The notes below the pieces were generated by a model that was not told the origin of the DNA, did no database searches, and worked only from the letters and a program-made list of their open reading frames with translations. A stretch of 64,000 nt of DNA from NORP233 sp050186825. Lineage in GTDB: Bacteria > Planctomycetota > J058. Below, piece after piece: positions 1-7,728 of the stretch (positions within the stretch are counted from its first letter, which is position 1; every line of letters starts with the position of its first letter). The stretch spans positions 1 to 64,000 of the forward strand of contig JBFWYD010000029.1 in NCBI GenBank assembly GCA_050186825.1, given 5' to 3'. A program made the position numbers and the translations under genes.

Positions 1-123
1 GGCAGGGTGGCCCTGGCGCCCGTGCTGGCGGCCATGCTGATGGCGATGGGCCCTGCCGTGGCCCAGGGGGCCCCTGTTCAACGGGATGGCGTGTCACACG
101 AGTGCTCGTGCTCGTGCTCGTGA
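1..123 (+). CDS. Possible C-terminal end of an upstream protein (partial)
   Basis: Frame 1 is open from the window edge to a TGA at 121-123. It reads a hydrophobic stretch with many Ala, Val, Leu and Met residues (about residues 3-22) and then a polar tail ending in Ser-Cys repeats. That last part comes from the CGTGCT repeat array that starts near position 100. Third positions are mostly G or C up to about position 50, which supports coding there. The alternative is that the real gene ends outside the window and this is chance. No family is recognisable. Confidence 0.25.
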   Translation, partial: GRVALAPVLAAMLMAMGPAVAQGAPVQRDGVSHECSCSCS

Positions 124-190
124 TCGTCTCCGGAGTCGTGCGCGGTCTCGCGAGCGCCCGACCGAGCACGACCACGAGCGTGAGGCGGCG
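97..190. repeat. Palindromic hexanucleotide repeat (CGTGCT type)
   Basis: A run of CTCGTG units at about 101-126 is mirrored by GAGCACGACCACGAG at about 164-178, so the segment can fold into an imperfect hairpin. It belongs to the same class of intergenic element seen near 6000, 35800 and 51100. It sits just before the start of the GTPase gene, and translation through it would give a low-complexity Ala/Arg/Ser peptide. Confidence 0.55.
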
Positions 191-208
191 ACTCCCCTGA
201 GCGACGCC

Positions 209-1336
209 GTGAGCCGCGACCCAAGGTCGCGCACCGACCTGGGCTACCGCTGGCTGACCCCGCCCGGCGCAGCGGCGCTCGCGCTCCTGGAGCTCGAGGG
301 GGAGGGGGCGCGCGCCTGGCTCGAGGCCCGCTTCCGGCCCCAGCGCGCCGCGCGCGCGCCCCTGCCGCCGCTGGGGACGGTGACCCTGGGCGAGCTCCGC
401 GACCCGGACGGTGAGGCGCTGGACCAGGTGCTGCTGGCGCGCACGGCCCCGAGCCGCTTCGAGCTCTCCTGTCACGGGGGGGCGGGGGTCCGGCGCGCCC
501 TCGAACGCGCGCTCTCCGCGGCGGGCGGGCGCGAGCTCGCGCGCGAGATGGCGACGGCCGCCGATCGCGTGGCGGCCGAGGCCTGGGCGGCCCTGCCCAC
601 GGCGCGCACCGAGCTGGGCTGCCAGGTGCTGCTGCGCCAGGCGCAGGGCGCGCTGGCGGCCGGGCTCGACCCGATCCGCGCGGCCATCGCGGCGGGCGAG
701 CTCCCCAGCGCCACGGCTTCGCTGGCGCGGCTGGCCGCGACCCTCCGCCTGGGCCGCGCCCTGCTCGACCCGCCGCGGGTGGCGCTCCTGGGGGCGCCGA
801 ACGCGGGCAAGTCCACGCTGCTGAACGCCCTCGTCGGTCGCGCGCGCGCCCTGGTCTCGCCCGCCCCCGGCACGACGCGCGACCTCGTCGAGGCCGAGGC
901 GGAGCTCGCGGGCCTGCCGGTCCGCCTGATCGACACGGCGGGCCAGCGCGAGACGGGAGACCCTCTCGAGGCCGCGGGCGTCGACCTGGCCCGCGCCGCC
1001 GGCGGGGAGGCCGCGCTGCGCCTGTGGGTGATCGACTCGACGGGCCCGGCCCCGTCCCCGCCGCCGGAGCTCGAGGCGCTCGTCGTCTGGAACAAGCAGG
1101 ACCGCCCCGGCGCGGCCCCGCCTCCCGCGGGCGCCTACCCGGTCTCCGCCCTGACCGGCGCAGGGCTGCCCGCGCTGGGCGACGCGATCCGCCGCGACCT
1201 GGTCGGCGAGGTCGACCCCAGCGGCCCGGTGCTGTTCACGCTCCGCCAGGCGGGCCTGGTCACCGGCGCCCTGCGCGCCCTCGAGGCCGGCGCCCCCCCG
1301 CGCGCCGCGCGCTGCCTCCACGCCCTCTTGGGTTGA
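209..1336 (+). CDS. MnmE/TrmE-like GTPase lacking the catalytic C-terminal tail
   Basis: The protein shows the G-domain motifs of the TrmE-Era GTPases: a P-loop (GAPNAGKST, about nt 793-820), the G2 motif GTTRD, the G3 motif DTAG and the G4 motif NKQD. The part before the G domain resembles the MnmE N-terminal domain (a TPPG start, an ELSCHGG stretch) followed by helices. MnmE modifies U34 of some tRNAs together with MnmG and normally ends in a C-x-G-K motif. Here the C-terminus is CLHALLG, so the catalytic Cys-x-Gly-Lys is missing. The frame is open from 86, but the first 40 residues would be repeat-encoded Ala/Arg/Ser, so I chose the GTG at 209. A divergent MnmE paralogue with another role is possible. 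Confidence 0.75.
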   Translation: MSRDPRSRTDLGYRWLTPPGAAALALLELEGEGARAWLEARFRPQRAARAPLPPLGTVTLGELRDPDGEALDQVLLARTAPSRFELSCHGGAGVRRALERALSAAGGRELAREMATAADRVAAEAWAALPTARTELGCQVLLRQAQGALAAGLDPIRAAIAAGELPSATASLARLAATLRLGRALLDPPRVALLGAPNAGKSTLLNALVGRARALVSPAPGTTRDLVEAEAELAGLPVRLIDTAGQRETGDPLEAAGVDLARAAGGEAALRLWVIDSTGPAPSPPPELEALVVWNKQDRPGAAPPPAGAYPVSALTGAGLPALGDAIRRDLVGEVDPSGPVLFTLRQAGLVTGALRALEAGAPPRAARCLHALLG

Positions 1337-1423
1337 GGGGCTGGCGAGAAGCCGATCGCATGCGCCGAGCGAAGCTCTGGAGACGATCCCGGCCGCGGAG
1401 TCGCGCCTGCGCTGATCCTGGAG

Positions 1424-1599
1424 CCCTCTGCGCGCCTCTGCGATCTCTGCGCTGGCTCACCAGCGGTCTCGCAGTCCCTCACGACTGGGGCTCGGACCCC
1501 GGCGCCGTCGGCCGACGAGGCGTCACTGCCAGACCGAGGTCGCGAGGGCCGGCGAAGGCCCTGTGAGTTCGCGCAGAGCTCGCAGAGGCACGCAGAGGG
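1424..1599. repeat. Long inverted repeat with CTCTGCG arms
   Basis: The 37-base left arm (1424-1460, built on CCTCTGCG units) is the inverse complement of 1563-1599 with 32 of 37 positions matching. About 100 bases lie between the arms. It occupies the start of the 853-base gap after the GTPase gene. The units resemble the CGCAAAGGCGC/CTCTGCG repeats found elsewhere in the window. Confidence 0.7.
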
Positions 1600-2180
1600 C
1601 ACCCGCTCGGGCGAGGGCGCGACTTCGAGTCGAGGGCGTCTCGGACTCGGACGCGGGCTCGGTCTCGGGCTCGGGCTCGGATTCGGATTCCCTGGCTCCG
1701 TAGGCGAAGGGATCAGGAGCCGCGAAAGCGGTTCGCGGGCGCGGAGGCCGAGCTGCGCTCGGCCACACCGCTTGCGCCGTGTTGCTCGACCTCGGGCGCT
1801 GCGCGCCCTCGCTCGAGCAACACGGTCATTCAACGCAAAGGCGCCAAGGCGCAGAGTCGCGAAGGGGCCTCGCTGGACCGAGGCCGGGAAAGACGCCGAG
1901 GACGCGAAGGGGGTGTCGCCAGACTGAGGCCGGGAAAGGCGCCGAGCACGCGAAGGGTCGGGTCGAGCAGAGATCCGGAAGCGGGCAGGGCACGAAGTCC
2001 CCGACTCGGGCTCGGATTCGGCCTCGGACTCGGACTCGGACTCGGACTCGGACTCGGACGCGGACGCGGTCTCGGGCTCGGGCTCGGGCACGGGCACGGG
2101 CACGGCACGGGCACGCGCACGGATGCGGCTGGCTTCCATCGAGCGCCCGAGATGGCAGAGTCTCACGCCCCTCAGCCCAG
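1600..2180. repeat. Repeat-rich intergenic tract with hexanucleotide arrays and a perfect hairpin
   Basis: Two arrays of CTCGGA/CTCGGG units lie at about 1626-1690 and 1999-2127; the second ends in a run of GGGCAC units. Between them is a perfect inverted repeat with 13-base arms, CCGTGTTGCTCGA at 1777-1789 and its complement at 1813-1825, with a second 6-base stem inside. An AACGCAAAGGCGC-type repeat follows at about 1829-1857. I see no convincing gene. Open frames across the arrays give only Arg/Thr or Ser/Glu repeats. Confidence 0.7.
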
Positions 2181-2189
2181 GAGCCCTTC

Positions 2190-2717
2190 GTGCTGGAGAC
2201 CTACGGCGAGCACACCCCGAGGATCGACCCGACGGCCTACGTCCACGCCGCCGCGACCGTGATCGGCGACGTGGAGGTCGGCGCGCGCAGCTCGATCTGG
2301 CCGGCCGCGGTGTTGCGGGGGGACGACGGGTCGATCCGCATCGGGGACGAGACCTCGATCCAGGACGGGAGCGTGGTGCATCTCACGCGCGGGCTGAGCC
2401 GGGTCGAGGTCGGGCGGCGCGTGACCGTGGGGCACCGCGTGATCCTCCACGGCTGCCTGGTCGAGGACGAGTGCCTGATCGGGATGGGCGCGATCCTGCT
2501 CGACAACGCGCGGGTGGGGCGCGGCTCGCTCGTCGGCGCGGGGGCGCTGATCACGCCGAACACCGTGATCCCGCCCGGTTCGCTCGTGCTGGGGAGCCCC
2601 GCCCGCGTCATCCGCCCCTGCGGCGAGAAGGAGGTCGCCATGATCGAGCAGGGCTGGCAGGAGTACGTGGCGCGCTGCGCGGAGTACCGCGCGCGAGACC
2701 TCGCCCGGGCGGGCTGA
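2190..2717 (+). CDS. Gamma-carbonic-anhydrase-like left-handed beta-helix protein
   Basis: This 175-residue protein is a hexapeptide-repeat, left-handed beta-helix protein of the gamma-carbonic anhydrase/YrdA/PaaY group. The signature is clear: a WPAAVLRGD segment, then the three metal-ligand histidine positions in SVVHLT, VGHRV and ILHGC, then IGMGAILLDNA. Family members are trimeric, with Zn or Fe held between subunits; some are carbonic anhydrases and others have other substrates. The GTG start at 2190 is chosen because AGGAG lies 6 bases upstream. The frame is open further upstream, but only through repeats. The C-terminus is a helix, as usual for the family. Confidence 0.85.
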   Translation: MLETYGEHTPRIDPTAYVHAAATVIGDVEVGARSSIWPAAVLRGDDGSIRIGDETSIQDGSVVHLTRGLSRVEVGRRVTVGHRVILHGCLVEDECLIGMGAILLDNARVGRGSLVGAGALITPNTVIPPGSLVLGSPARVIRPCGEKEVAMIEQGWQEYVARCAEYRARDLARAG

Positions 2718-2836
2718 GCGCCAGGCCGCGCGGCGAGCGGTCGGCGCGAGCGCCCGGTGGGGCGCGGCCGCCCGCGCATCCGCACCAACTTCCCGTATCG
2801 CTGGCCGGCATCATCGCCAGCGCTAGACTTCTCAGC

Positions 2837-4279
2837 ATGGCCCAGCCCTGGGAAGACCTGCGCGCGCTCGTGGTCGCGGCCGAGCCCGGGAGCGTGTCGC
2901 TCCAGGACGAGCGGCTGCACACCCTCGCCGAGCAGGGCGACGCGCTCGATCGGGCGCGGCGGGCGGTCGACGAGTTCTGGGAGCTCCTGGCCACCGACCC
3001 TCGCACGGCCCTGGCCGAGAGCCTGCTCGCGCACGCGGTGGCCGAGCAGCGCGCGGCCGGGCTGCGCCCCGCCCTGGCCCTCCGCCACGCGACCGCGCTC
3101 CTGGTGCTCGGCTGCCCCGAGCGCGCGGTCGAGGTGCTCGAGGCCGAGCTGGCCAGGCACCCGCGCGGCGGCCCCGGCCCCGACCGGACGCGCCTGCTGG
3201 CGCTGCTCGGCAAGGTCCTGCTCCCGCTCGGCGAGCTGCAGCGGGCCCTGGTCGTGCTCGAGGAGGCGCTCGCGCTCACGCGCGCCCAGGACGCCGGCGC
3301 CGCCGAGGGCGGCGTGCTCTCGGCCCTGGGGAACGCGCGCCTGCTCGCGGGGGACCTCGAGAGCGCCGGCGACTACTACGGCCAGGCGCTGCGCCTGGCC
3401 GAGCGGCACGGGAGCGACGAGGGGATCGCGGTGGGCCTGGGAAACCGGGGGCTGGTCCGCCACCTCGCCGGGGACGAGGAGGGCGCCGCCGCCGACTACG
3501 AGGCGGCCCTCCAGCGCGCGCGCGCCGCGGGCGACCGCCGCTGCGCGCTGCCGGTGCTGGCGAACCTGGGGCTCCTGGCCTACGAGCAGGGCGACCTCGA
3601 GGAGGCCACCCGCCGCCTGGACGCCGCGCTCGAGCTCGGCGGCGCGCTGGGCGACCGCTCCGCGCGCGCCACTTGCCTGGTGCGCCTGGCCGCCGTGGCG
3701 CGCGAGCGCGACGCGAGCCGCGAGGTCGCGCGGCTGCTCGACGCGGCGGAGGTCAGCCTGGAGTCCCAGGGCCAGGGGCCCCCCGGCGCGAGCCGCGTCT
3801 CCTGGTGGCTCGAGCGCGCCCGCCTGGCCCTTCGCGAAGGGGACCTCCCCGTGGCGCGCGAGCTCTGCCGCCGCGCCCGCGCCCGCGCGGCCGAGCTCCA
3901 GAACGTGGGCGGCGTGGCCGCGGCCACCCTCGAGGCCGGGCGCGTCGCGCTGCGCGAGGGGCTGCTCGAGCCCGGCCTGAAGCTCCTGGACGAGGCCCTG
4001 GCGCAGGCGCGCGAGCTGGCGCAGCCCCTGCTCCACGGCTGGGCGCAGGTCGAGCGCGCGCGCGCGCTGCTCCAGCTCGGGCGCGTCCCCGAGGCCGAGG
4101 CCTCCCTGCTCGACGCCCGGCGCCGCCTGCCCCGGGGCTCCATCGCCGCCGCGCGCCTGGAGCTCGTGCGCGCGCGCGCGCTGCCGCCCGAGGACGCCGC
4201 GCCGCTGCGGGCAGCCCTCCGCGCCCAGGCCGCCGCCCGCGGCTGGGGCGCGCTCGCCCACGAGCTCGCAGGCGAGTAG
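2837..4279 (+). CDS. Cytoplasmic TPR-repeat protein
   Basis: The 480-residue protein is almost all alpha-helical and Ala/Leu/Glu-rich. Repeated tetratricopeptide units are easiest to see in its centre (GNARLLAGDLESAGDYYGQA, GNRGLVRHLAGDEEGAAADY, NLGLLAYEQGDLEEATRRL). No signal peptide or membrane segment is seen. TPR arrays usually mediate protein-protein contacts, and the partner cannot be told from sequence. The ATG at 2837 starts after a 119-base gap. The next gene begins 9 bases after the stop, so the two are probably co-transcribed. Confidence 0.8.
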   Translation: MAQPWEDLRALVVAAEPGSVSLQDERLHTLAEQGDALDRARRAVDEFWELLATDPRTALAESLLAHAVAEQRAAGLRPALALRHATALLVLGCPERAVEVLEAELARHPRGGPGPDRTRLLALLGKVLLPLGELQRALVVLEEALALTRAQDAGAAEGGVLSALGNARLLAGDLESAGDYYGQALRLAERHGSDEGIAVGLGNRGLVRHLAGDEEGAAADYEAALQRARAAGDRRCALPVLANLGLLAYEQGDLEEATRRLDAALELGGALGDRSARATCLVRLAAVARERDASREVARLLDAAEVSLESQGQGPPGASRVSWWLERARLALREGDLPVARELCRRARARAAELQNVGGVAAATLEAGRVALREGLLEPGLKLLDEALAQARELAQPLLHGWAQVERARALLQLGRVPEAEASLLDARRRLPRGSIAAARLELVRARALPPEDAAPLRAALRAQAAARGWGALAHELAGE

Positions 4280-4288
4280 CCTGCTGGC

Positions 4289-5968
4289 TTGACCCGCGCC
4301 CTCGTCACCGCCGGCGGCACGAGCGAGCCCGTGGACGAGGTCCGCGTGCTGACCAACCGCTCGACCGGGCGGCTGGGCGCGGCCCTGGCCGCGGCCCTGG
4401 ACCGGGCGGGGGTCGAGACCCTCCTGCTCGGCAGCAAGGCCATGCTCGCGCGGCGCGACGTCCAGCTCCCGCCGGGCGTGCGCGTCGTCCCCTACGAGTC
4501 CTTCCGCGAGCTCGAGGCCGCGCTCGCGCGCGAGACGGCGGCCTTCCGCCCCGACCTGGTCCTGATGTCCGCGGCCGTCTCCGACTACTCCCCCGAGCCG
4601 GCCGCGGGGAAGCTCTCCTCGGCCGCCGAGGAGCGCGCGCTGGTCCTGCGCAAGAACCCCAAGCTCCTCGCGCGCCTGCGCGAGCAGTGCGGCCCCGCGG
4701 CCTACCTGGTCGGCTTCAAGCTCCTGACGGGCGTCACGGACGAGGAGCTCGAGCGCGTGGCCCGCGCGCAGCTCGAGGGGGCCGGGCTCGACCTGACCGT
4801 GGCCAACGACCTGCGCCGGCTGGGCGGCGGCCAGCACCCGCTCCTGCTCGTCGATCGCCAGGGCGCGGAGGCCCTGAGCGGCCCGCGCGAGCTCGTGGCC
4901 GAGCAGCTCGTGCGCGCGCTCCTCGCGCGCAGCGGGCGGACCCCTGCGCCGGCCCAGGCCGCGCGCTGGTCCCCGCTGCCCGCGGCGCTGGCCGAGGCCA
5001 CGGGGCGCGGCGAGTGGCTGCGCGGCTCGGGCCTCGCCCTCGCGCCCACGGCGCGGGCCGAGCGCGCGGCCGGGCCTGCGGCCTGGGCCGCGGCCCTGGC
5101 GCGCGCGCTCGCGACCGACGCCTCCGCGACACCCGGCGAGAGCGTGAGCGACTTCGGCCTAGACCTCGGCGACGAGGTGGCGTGGGCGCCCGCAGACCCC
5201 GTCGCCGGGGCCCGCGCCTGGGACGAGGCGCAGGGCGCCCTCCAGGCCCGCCTGGCGCGGCTCGGCGCGGAGGTTCCCCCCGCGGACCTGGAGCTCGGCC
5301 CGCTGCTCCGCGGCGCGGAGCTCGTGGGCGCGATCGCGCGCGACCGCGCCGCGGGCTGGACGACCCTGGCGCCGCGAGCGGGGGCGCTCGAGGAGCAGCC
5401 CTGGCGCGACGCCGCGCTGGTCTCGCTCTCCCGTGAGCGCCTGCTCACCACCCCCGAGGAGGCGGAGCTCGCGCGCGAGCACGGCTTCCTCCCCCTGCCG
5501 GGCGCGGCGGTCCCCGGCCTGCGCGAGGCGCCCGAGCGCTGGCCGCGCCGCGGCGAGGGCGCCTCGATCTGCCTGTTCGCGCCCGCGCGCGGCGCGGTCC
5601 TGCTCGGCCGCCGCCTGCGTCCGCCCTACGCCGGCGCCTGGGCCTTCCCCGGCGGCGCGATCGAGGAGGGCGAGTCCGCCTGGGAGGCCGCCCGGCGCGA
5701 GCTGCGCGAGGAGACCGGGCTCGAGCTCGAGGGCGTCGAGCCGGTGGCGCGCCACGTGGTGTGGATCGGGGGCGAGGAGCGCGTGTTCCGGCTCGAGTGC
5801 TTCGCCGTGCCCGCGCTCACCACGCCCGCGCCTCGCGCCTGCGACGAGCTCGAGCCCGCCTGGGTCGAGCTGCGCGAGCTCGCGACCCGGACTCCGCTCA
5901 CGGCCGGCGTGCGCTACGTGCTGGGCGAGCTCCCCGCGACGCGGGCCGCCCTGCGCGCGTCGCTCTGA
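4289..5968 (+). CDS. CoaB-like domain fused to a Nudix hydrolase
   Basis: Residues 1 to about 215 match the phosphopantothenate-cysteine ligase (CoaB/DFP) fold: LVTAGGTSEPVDEVR, TNRSTGRLG, SAAVSDY, a VGFKLLTG segment and VANDL. The usual CoaC decarboxylase half is absent. Residues 216-420 are Ala-rich and match nothing I know. Residues 424-545 are a Nudix domain with a complete box (G456, E462, R470-E471, E474-E475, G477). CoaB uses CTP to activate phosphopantothenate and joins it to cysteine; Nudix enzymes hydrolyse nucleoside diphosphate derivatives, including CoA. A single CoA-linked function is an inference. The start is TTG at 4289, 9 bases after the TPR gene. Confidence 0.8.
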   Translation: MTRALVTAGGTSEPVDEVRVLTNRSTGRLGAALAAALDRAGVETLLLGSKAMLARRDVQLPPGVRVVPYESFRELEAALARETAAFRPDLVLMSAAVSDYSPEPAAGKLSSAAEERALVLRKNPKLLARLREQCGPAAYLVGFKLLTGVTDEELERVARAQLEGAGLDLTVANDLRRLGGGQHPLLLVDRQGAEALSGPRELVAEQLVRALLARSGRTPAPAQAARWSPLPAALAEATGRGEWLRGSGLALAPTARAERAAGPAAWAAALARALATDASATPGESVSDFGLDLGDEVAWAPADPVAGARAWDEAQGALQARLARLGAEVPPADLELGPLLRGAELVGAIARDRAAGWTTLAPRAGALEEQPWRDAALVSLSRERLLTTPEEAELAREHGFLPLPGAAVPGLREAPERWPRRGEGASICLFAPARGAVLLGRRLRPPYAGAWAFPGGAIEEGESAWEAARRELREETGLELEGVEPVARHVVWIGGEERVFRLECFAVPALTTPAPRACDELEPAWVELRELATRTPLTAGVRYVLGELPATRAALRASL

Positions 5969-5974
5969 TGAGCG

Positions 5975-6120
5975 CTGCCAGGTTGAGCCGAGTCGTTTCC
6001 CTTCGAGCTCGTGCTACGTGATGGGGTCGCCCTCGTAGTCGCGACCCCGAGTACGACCCCGTCGACGATCACGAGCACGAACGAGCACGAGCACGGGAGC
6101 CGCTGACCTCGAGTCGAGCG
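5975..6120. repeat. Palindromic hexanucleotide repeat element
   Basis: CGAGCTCGTGCTACGTGAT (6004-6022) faces ATCACGAGCACG further on, and an inner stem pairs GGGGTCGC with GCGACCCC. The right end carries an AGCCGCT...AGCGGCT stem with a 12-base loop, close in form to the right end of the element near 51170. It lies between the convergent CoaB-Nudix and hydrolase genes and may also act as a transcription barrier. Confidence 0.6.
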
Positions 6121-6133
6121 GCTGACGTCTTGA

Positions 6134-7180
6134 CTAGGGCCGCGAGCTCTCCTCGTGGCGGGCCAGGTCACGGCGGTCCTCCGGCGCGGGCGAGCCCGGG
6201 GCGCCGAGATGCTGGGCGAAGAACTCGACCACGCGGTCGGTGATCCAGGGGAGCCACAGGATCGCGCTGTAGTGCCCGGCCGCGGGGAGGTGCCAGCGCG
6301 CGGGGCGGCCCAGGGCCTCCCAGAGCAGGAGCTGCTTCTCGAGCGGGACGATCGTGTCGAGGCCGGTCGTGACCTGGAGCACGCGGCGGGCGTCCACGGC
6401 CTGGGCGACGCGCAGGGGGTCGGTGGGCATCGCGGCGCGCAGGCGCTGCTCGAGCGAGACCGGACCGAGGCCGGTGTCCTTCAGCTTGGCCGTGAAGAAG
6501 TCCTCGATCCGCCCCTCGCTGGAGCAGGCGATGATCCCGGGCAGGTCGCCGCCCGCGAGCGCGACCACGCCGCAGCGGAAGCGCGGCTCGGCCGCGACCA
6601 GCACGCTGGTGATGATCCCGCCCATCGAGATCCCGAAGGCCGCCACCCGGCGCGAGTCCACCTCGGGGCGCGTCGCGAGCCAGTCGAGCATCGCGCGGCG
6701 CGCCGCGATCGCCTTGCGCATCCAGCGCTCGGGGTCCTCGACCCTCCAGGTCTCGCGGAGGATCCGCGTGCCGCGGGACACGAGCACCACGTGGTAGCCG
6801 GCCCGCGCGAAGTCCTCGCAGTTGGTGTGCGCGAGCGAGCTGCCGCCGCCCAGGATCGGCGTGACCACGACCGCCGGGCAGGGCCCGCCCTGGCAGGCGC
6901 GCGGGCGCCAGTACTCGAACTGGACCGGGAAGGAGCCGTCGTCCCCGTCGGCCGCGGACCCCGGGACGTGGATGGGGAGCGTCCCGAGGGAGACCTCGAG
7001 CTCGTCGTCCTGCGCCCAGGCCGGGTCGGGGACGAGGGTGGTGGAGCCGAGGTCCGCCACGTAGGCGAAGCGCGCCTGGACCTCCGTGCTGAGGGGTCGC
7101 GGCGCGCGCGGCTCGCTGGCCGCGGGGACGAAGCTCATGCAGCCGGTCAGGAGCGGCAGGGCCAGCAGGAGGAGGCGCAT
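6134..7180 (-). CDS. Alpha/beta-hydrolase lipoprotein
   Basis: The 348-residue protein begins with a lipoprotein signal (MRLLLLALPLLTGC), so it is probably anchored on the outside of a membrane. The hydrolase fold is marked by a nucleophile elbow GISMGG, an acid in the TGLDTIVPLEKQ strand and a catalytic histidine in AAGHYS near the C-terminus. The region before the elbow (GGGSSLAHTNCEDFARAGYH) looks like the oxyanion-loop part of secreted esterases and dipeptidyl-peptidase-like hydrolases. The substrate is unknown. The ATG at 7180 is chosen because it gives a clean signal peptide; the longer open frame is Pro/Arg-rich. Confidence 0.8.
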   Translation of the reverse strand: MRLLLLALPLLTGCMSFVPAASEPRAPRPLSTEVQARFAYVADLGSTTLVPDPAWAQDDELEVSLGTLPIHVPGSAADGDDGSFPVQFEYWRPRACQGGPCPAVVVTPILGGGSSLAHTNCEDFARAGYHVVLVSRGTRILRETWRVEDPERWMRKAIAARRAMLDWLATRPEVDSRRVAAFGISMGGIITSVLVAAEPRFRCGVVALAGGDLPGIIACSSEGRIEDFFTAKLKDTGLGPVSLEQRLRAAMPTDPLRVAQAVDARRVLQVTTGLDTIVPLEKQLLLWEALGRPARWHLPAAGHYSAILWLPWITDRVVEFFAQHLGAPGSPAPEDRRDLARHEESSRP

Positions 7181-7269
7181 GGACTGACTGTAGCGCGCGC
7201 GCGGCCTCACGCACGCCAGCTCGCCGGCGCGGGGTGGACCCGCCCCGGCGCCTCGGCCAGACTCGCGGC

Positions 7270-7449
7270 GTGAGCGAGCCCCTCGCTGGCGACGGGACAC
7301 CGGCCGACGACCCGGCTCCGCCCGCGGCGGGCGAGGCTCCGCCCGAGGCGGGCGAGGCCCCGGCCGCGGCCGAGGAGGCGCCGCTGCGCCCGCGCCGCGC
7401 GCCGCCGAGGTTCGAGGAGGAGCAGGAGCCCGAGGTCTCGCCCGGTTGA
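7270..7449 (+). CDS. Small Pro/Glu/Ala-rich acidic protein
   Basis: The GTG at 7270 opens a 59-residue frame made almost entirely of Pro, Ala and Glu with Gly and Arg, containing near-repeats of PPEAGEAPAA. No fold or family is recognisable. Its TGA overlaps the TTG that opens the next frame (TTGA at 7446-7449), a layout expected for translational coupling. It could instead be the cytoplasmic tail of the small membrane protein that follows, split by a base change. Confidence 0.45.
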   Translation: MSEPLAGDGTPADDPAPPAAGEAPPEAGEAPAAAEEAPLRPRRAPPRFEEEQEPEVSPG

Positions 7450-7680
7450 TCTTCCTGTCCGTGCTCGGCGCCCTGCGCACGGGCGCCATCCCACCAGCCG
7501 CCGTGCTCGGCAGCTTCCTGTGCATCGCGACCAGCGGCCTGGGCGTGACCGCGCTGCTGGGTGGGGGTCTACGGCCTCGCGGACGGGATCGAGCGGCGCC
7601 TGTTCGGCCCGCCCCAGGAGGACTCGCTCGAGGCCCTCCGTCGCCGCCGCGCCCAGCGCCGAGGCCGCCCCTCGGGCTGA
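7446..7680 (+). pseudogene. Small membrane protein, apparently frameshifted
   Basis: From the TTG at 7446 the frame reads a plausible start and a membrane helix (IPPAAVLGSFLCIATSGLGV). At the G-run near 7558-7566 coding character moves to another frame, which continues as VYGLADGIERRLFGPPQED and ends at TGA 7678-7680. Removing one G from this run would join the two parts into one protein of about 77 residues with one membrane helix and a basic tail. This may be a sequencing or assembly error, a real mutation or a programmed frameshift. Confidence 0.45.
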
Positions 7681-7728
7681 CGGGGCCGCTATCGCGCCGG
7701 GCCGGGGGCGGGGCTAGGCTGGAGCCCC

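Noticed and set aside
1779..2189. N-terminal extension of the gamma-carbonic-anhydrase-like gene
   Set aside because: It is translated repeat sequence; a good ribosome site precedes the GTG at 2190.
2237..4837. An 866-residue open frame on the - strand
   Set aside because: It lies opposite the TPR and CoaB genes and encodes only Gln/Ala/Gly/Arg-rich sequence; the + strand frames carry the domains.
6134..7525. The longer form of the lipoprotein hydrolase with an extra 115 residues
   Set aside because: The extra part is Pro/Arg-rich without fold, and the ATG at 7180 starts a perfect lipoprotein signal.
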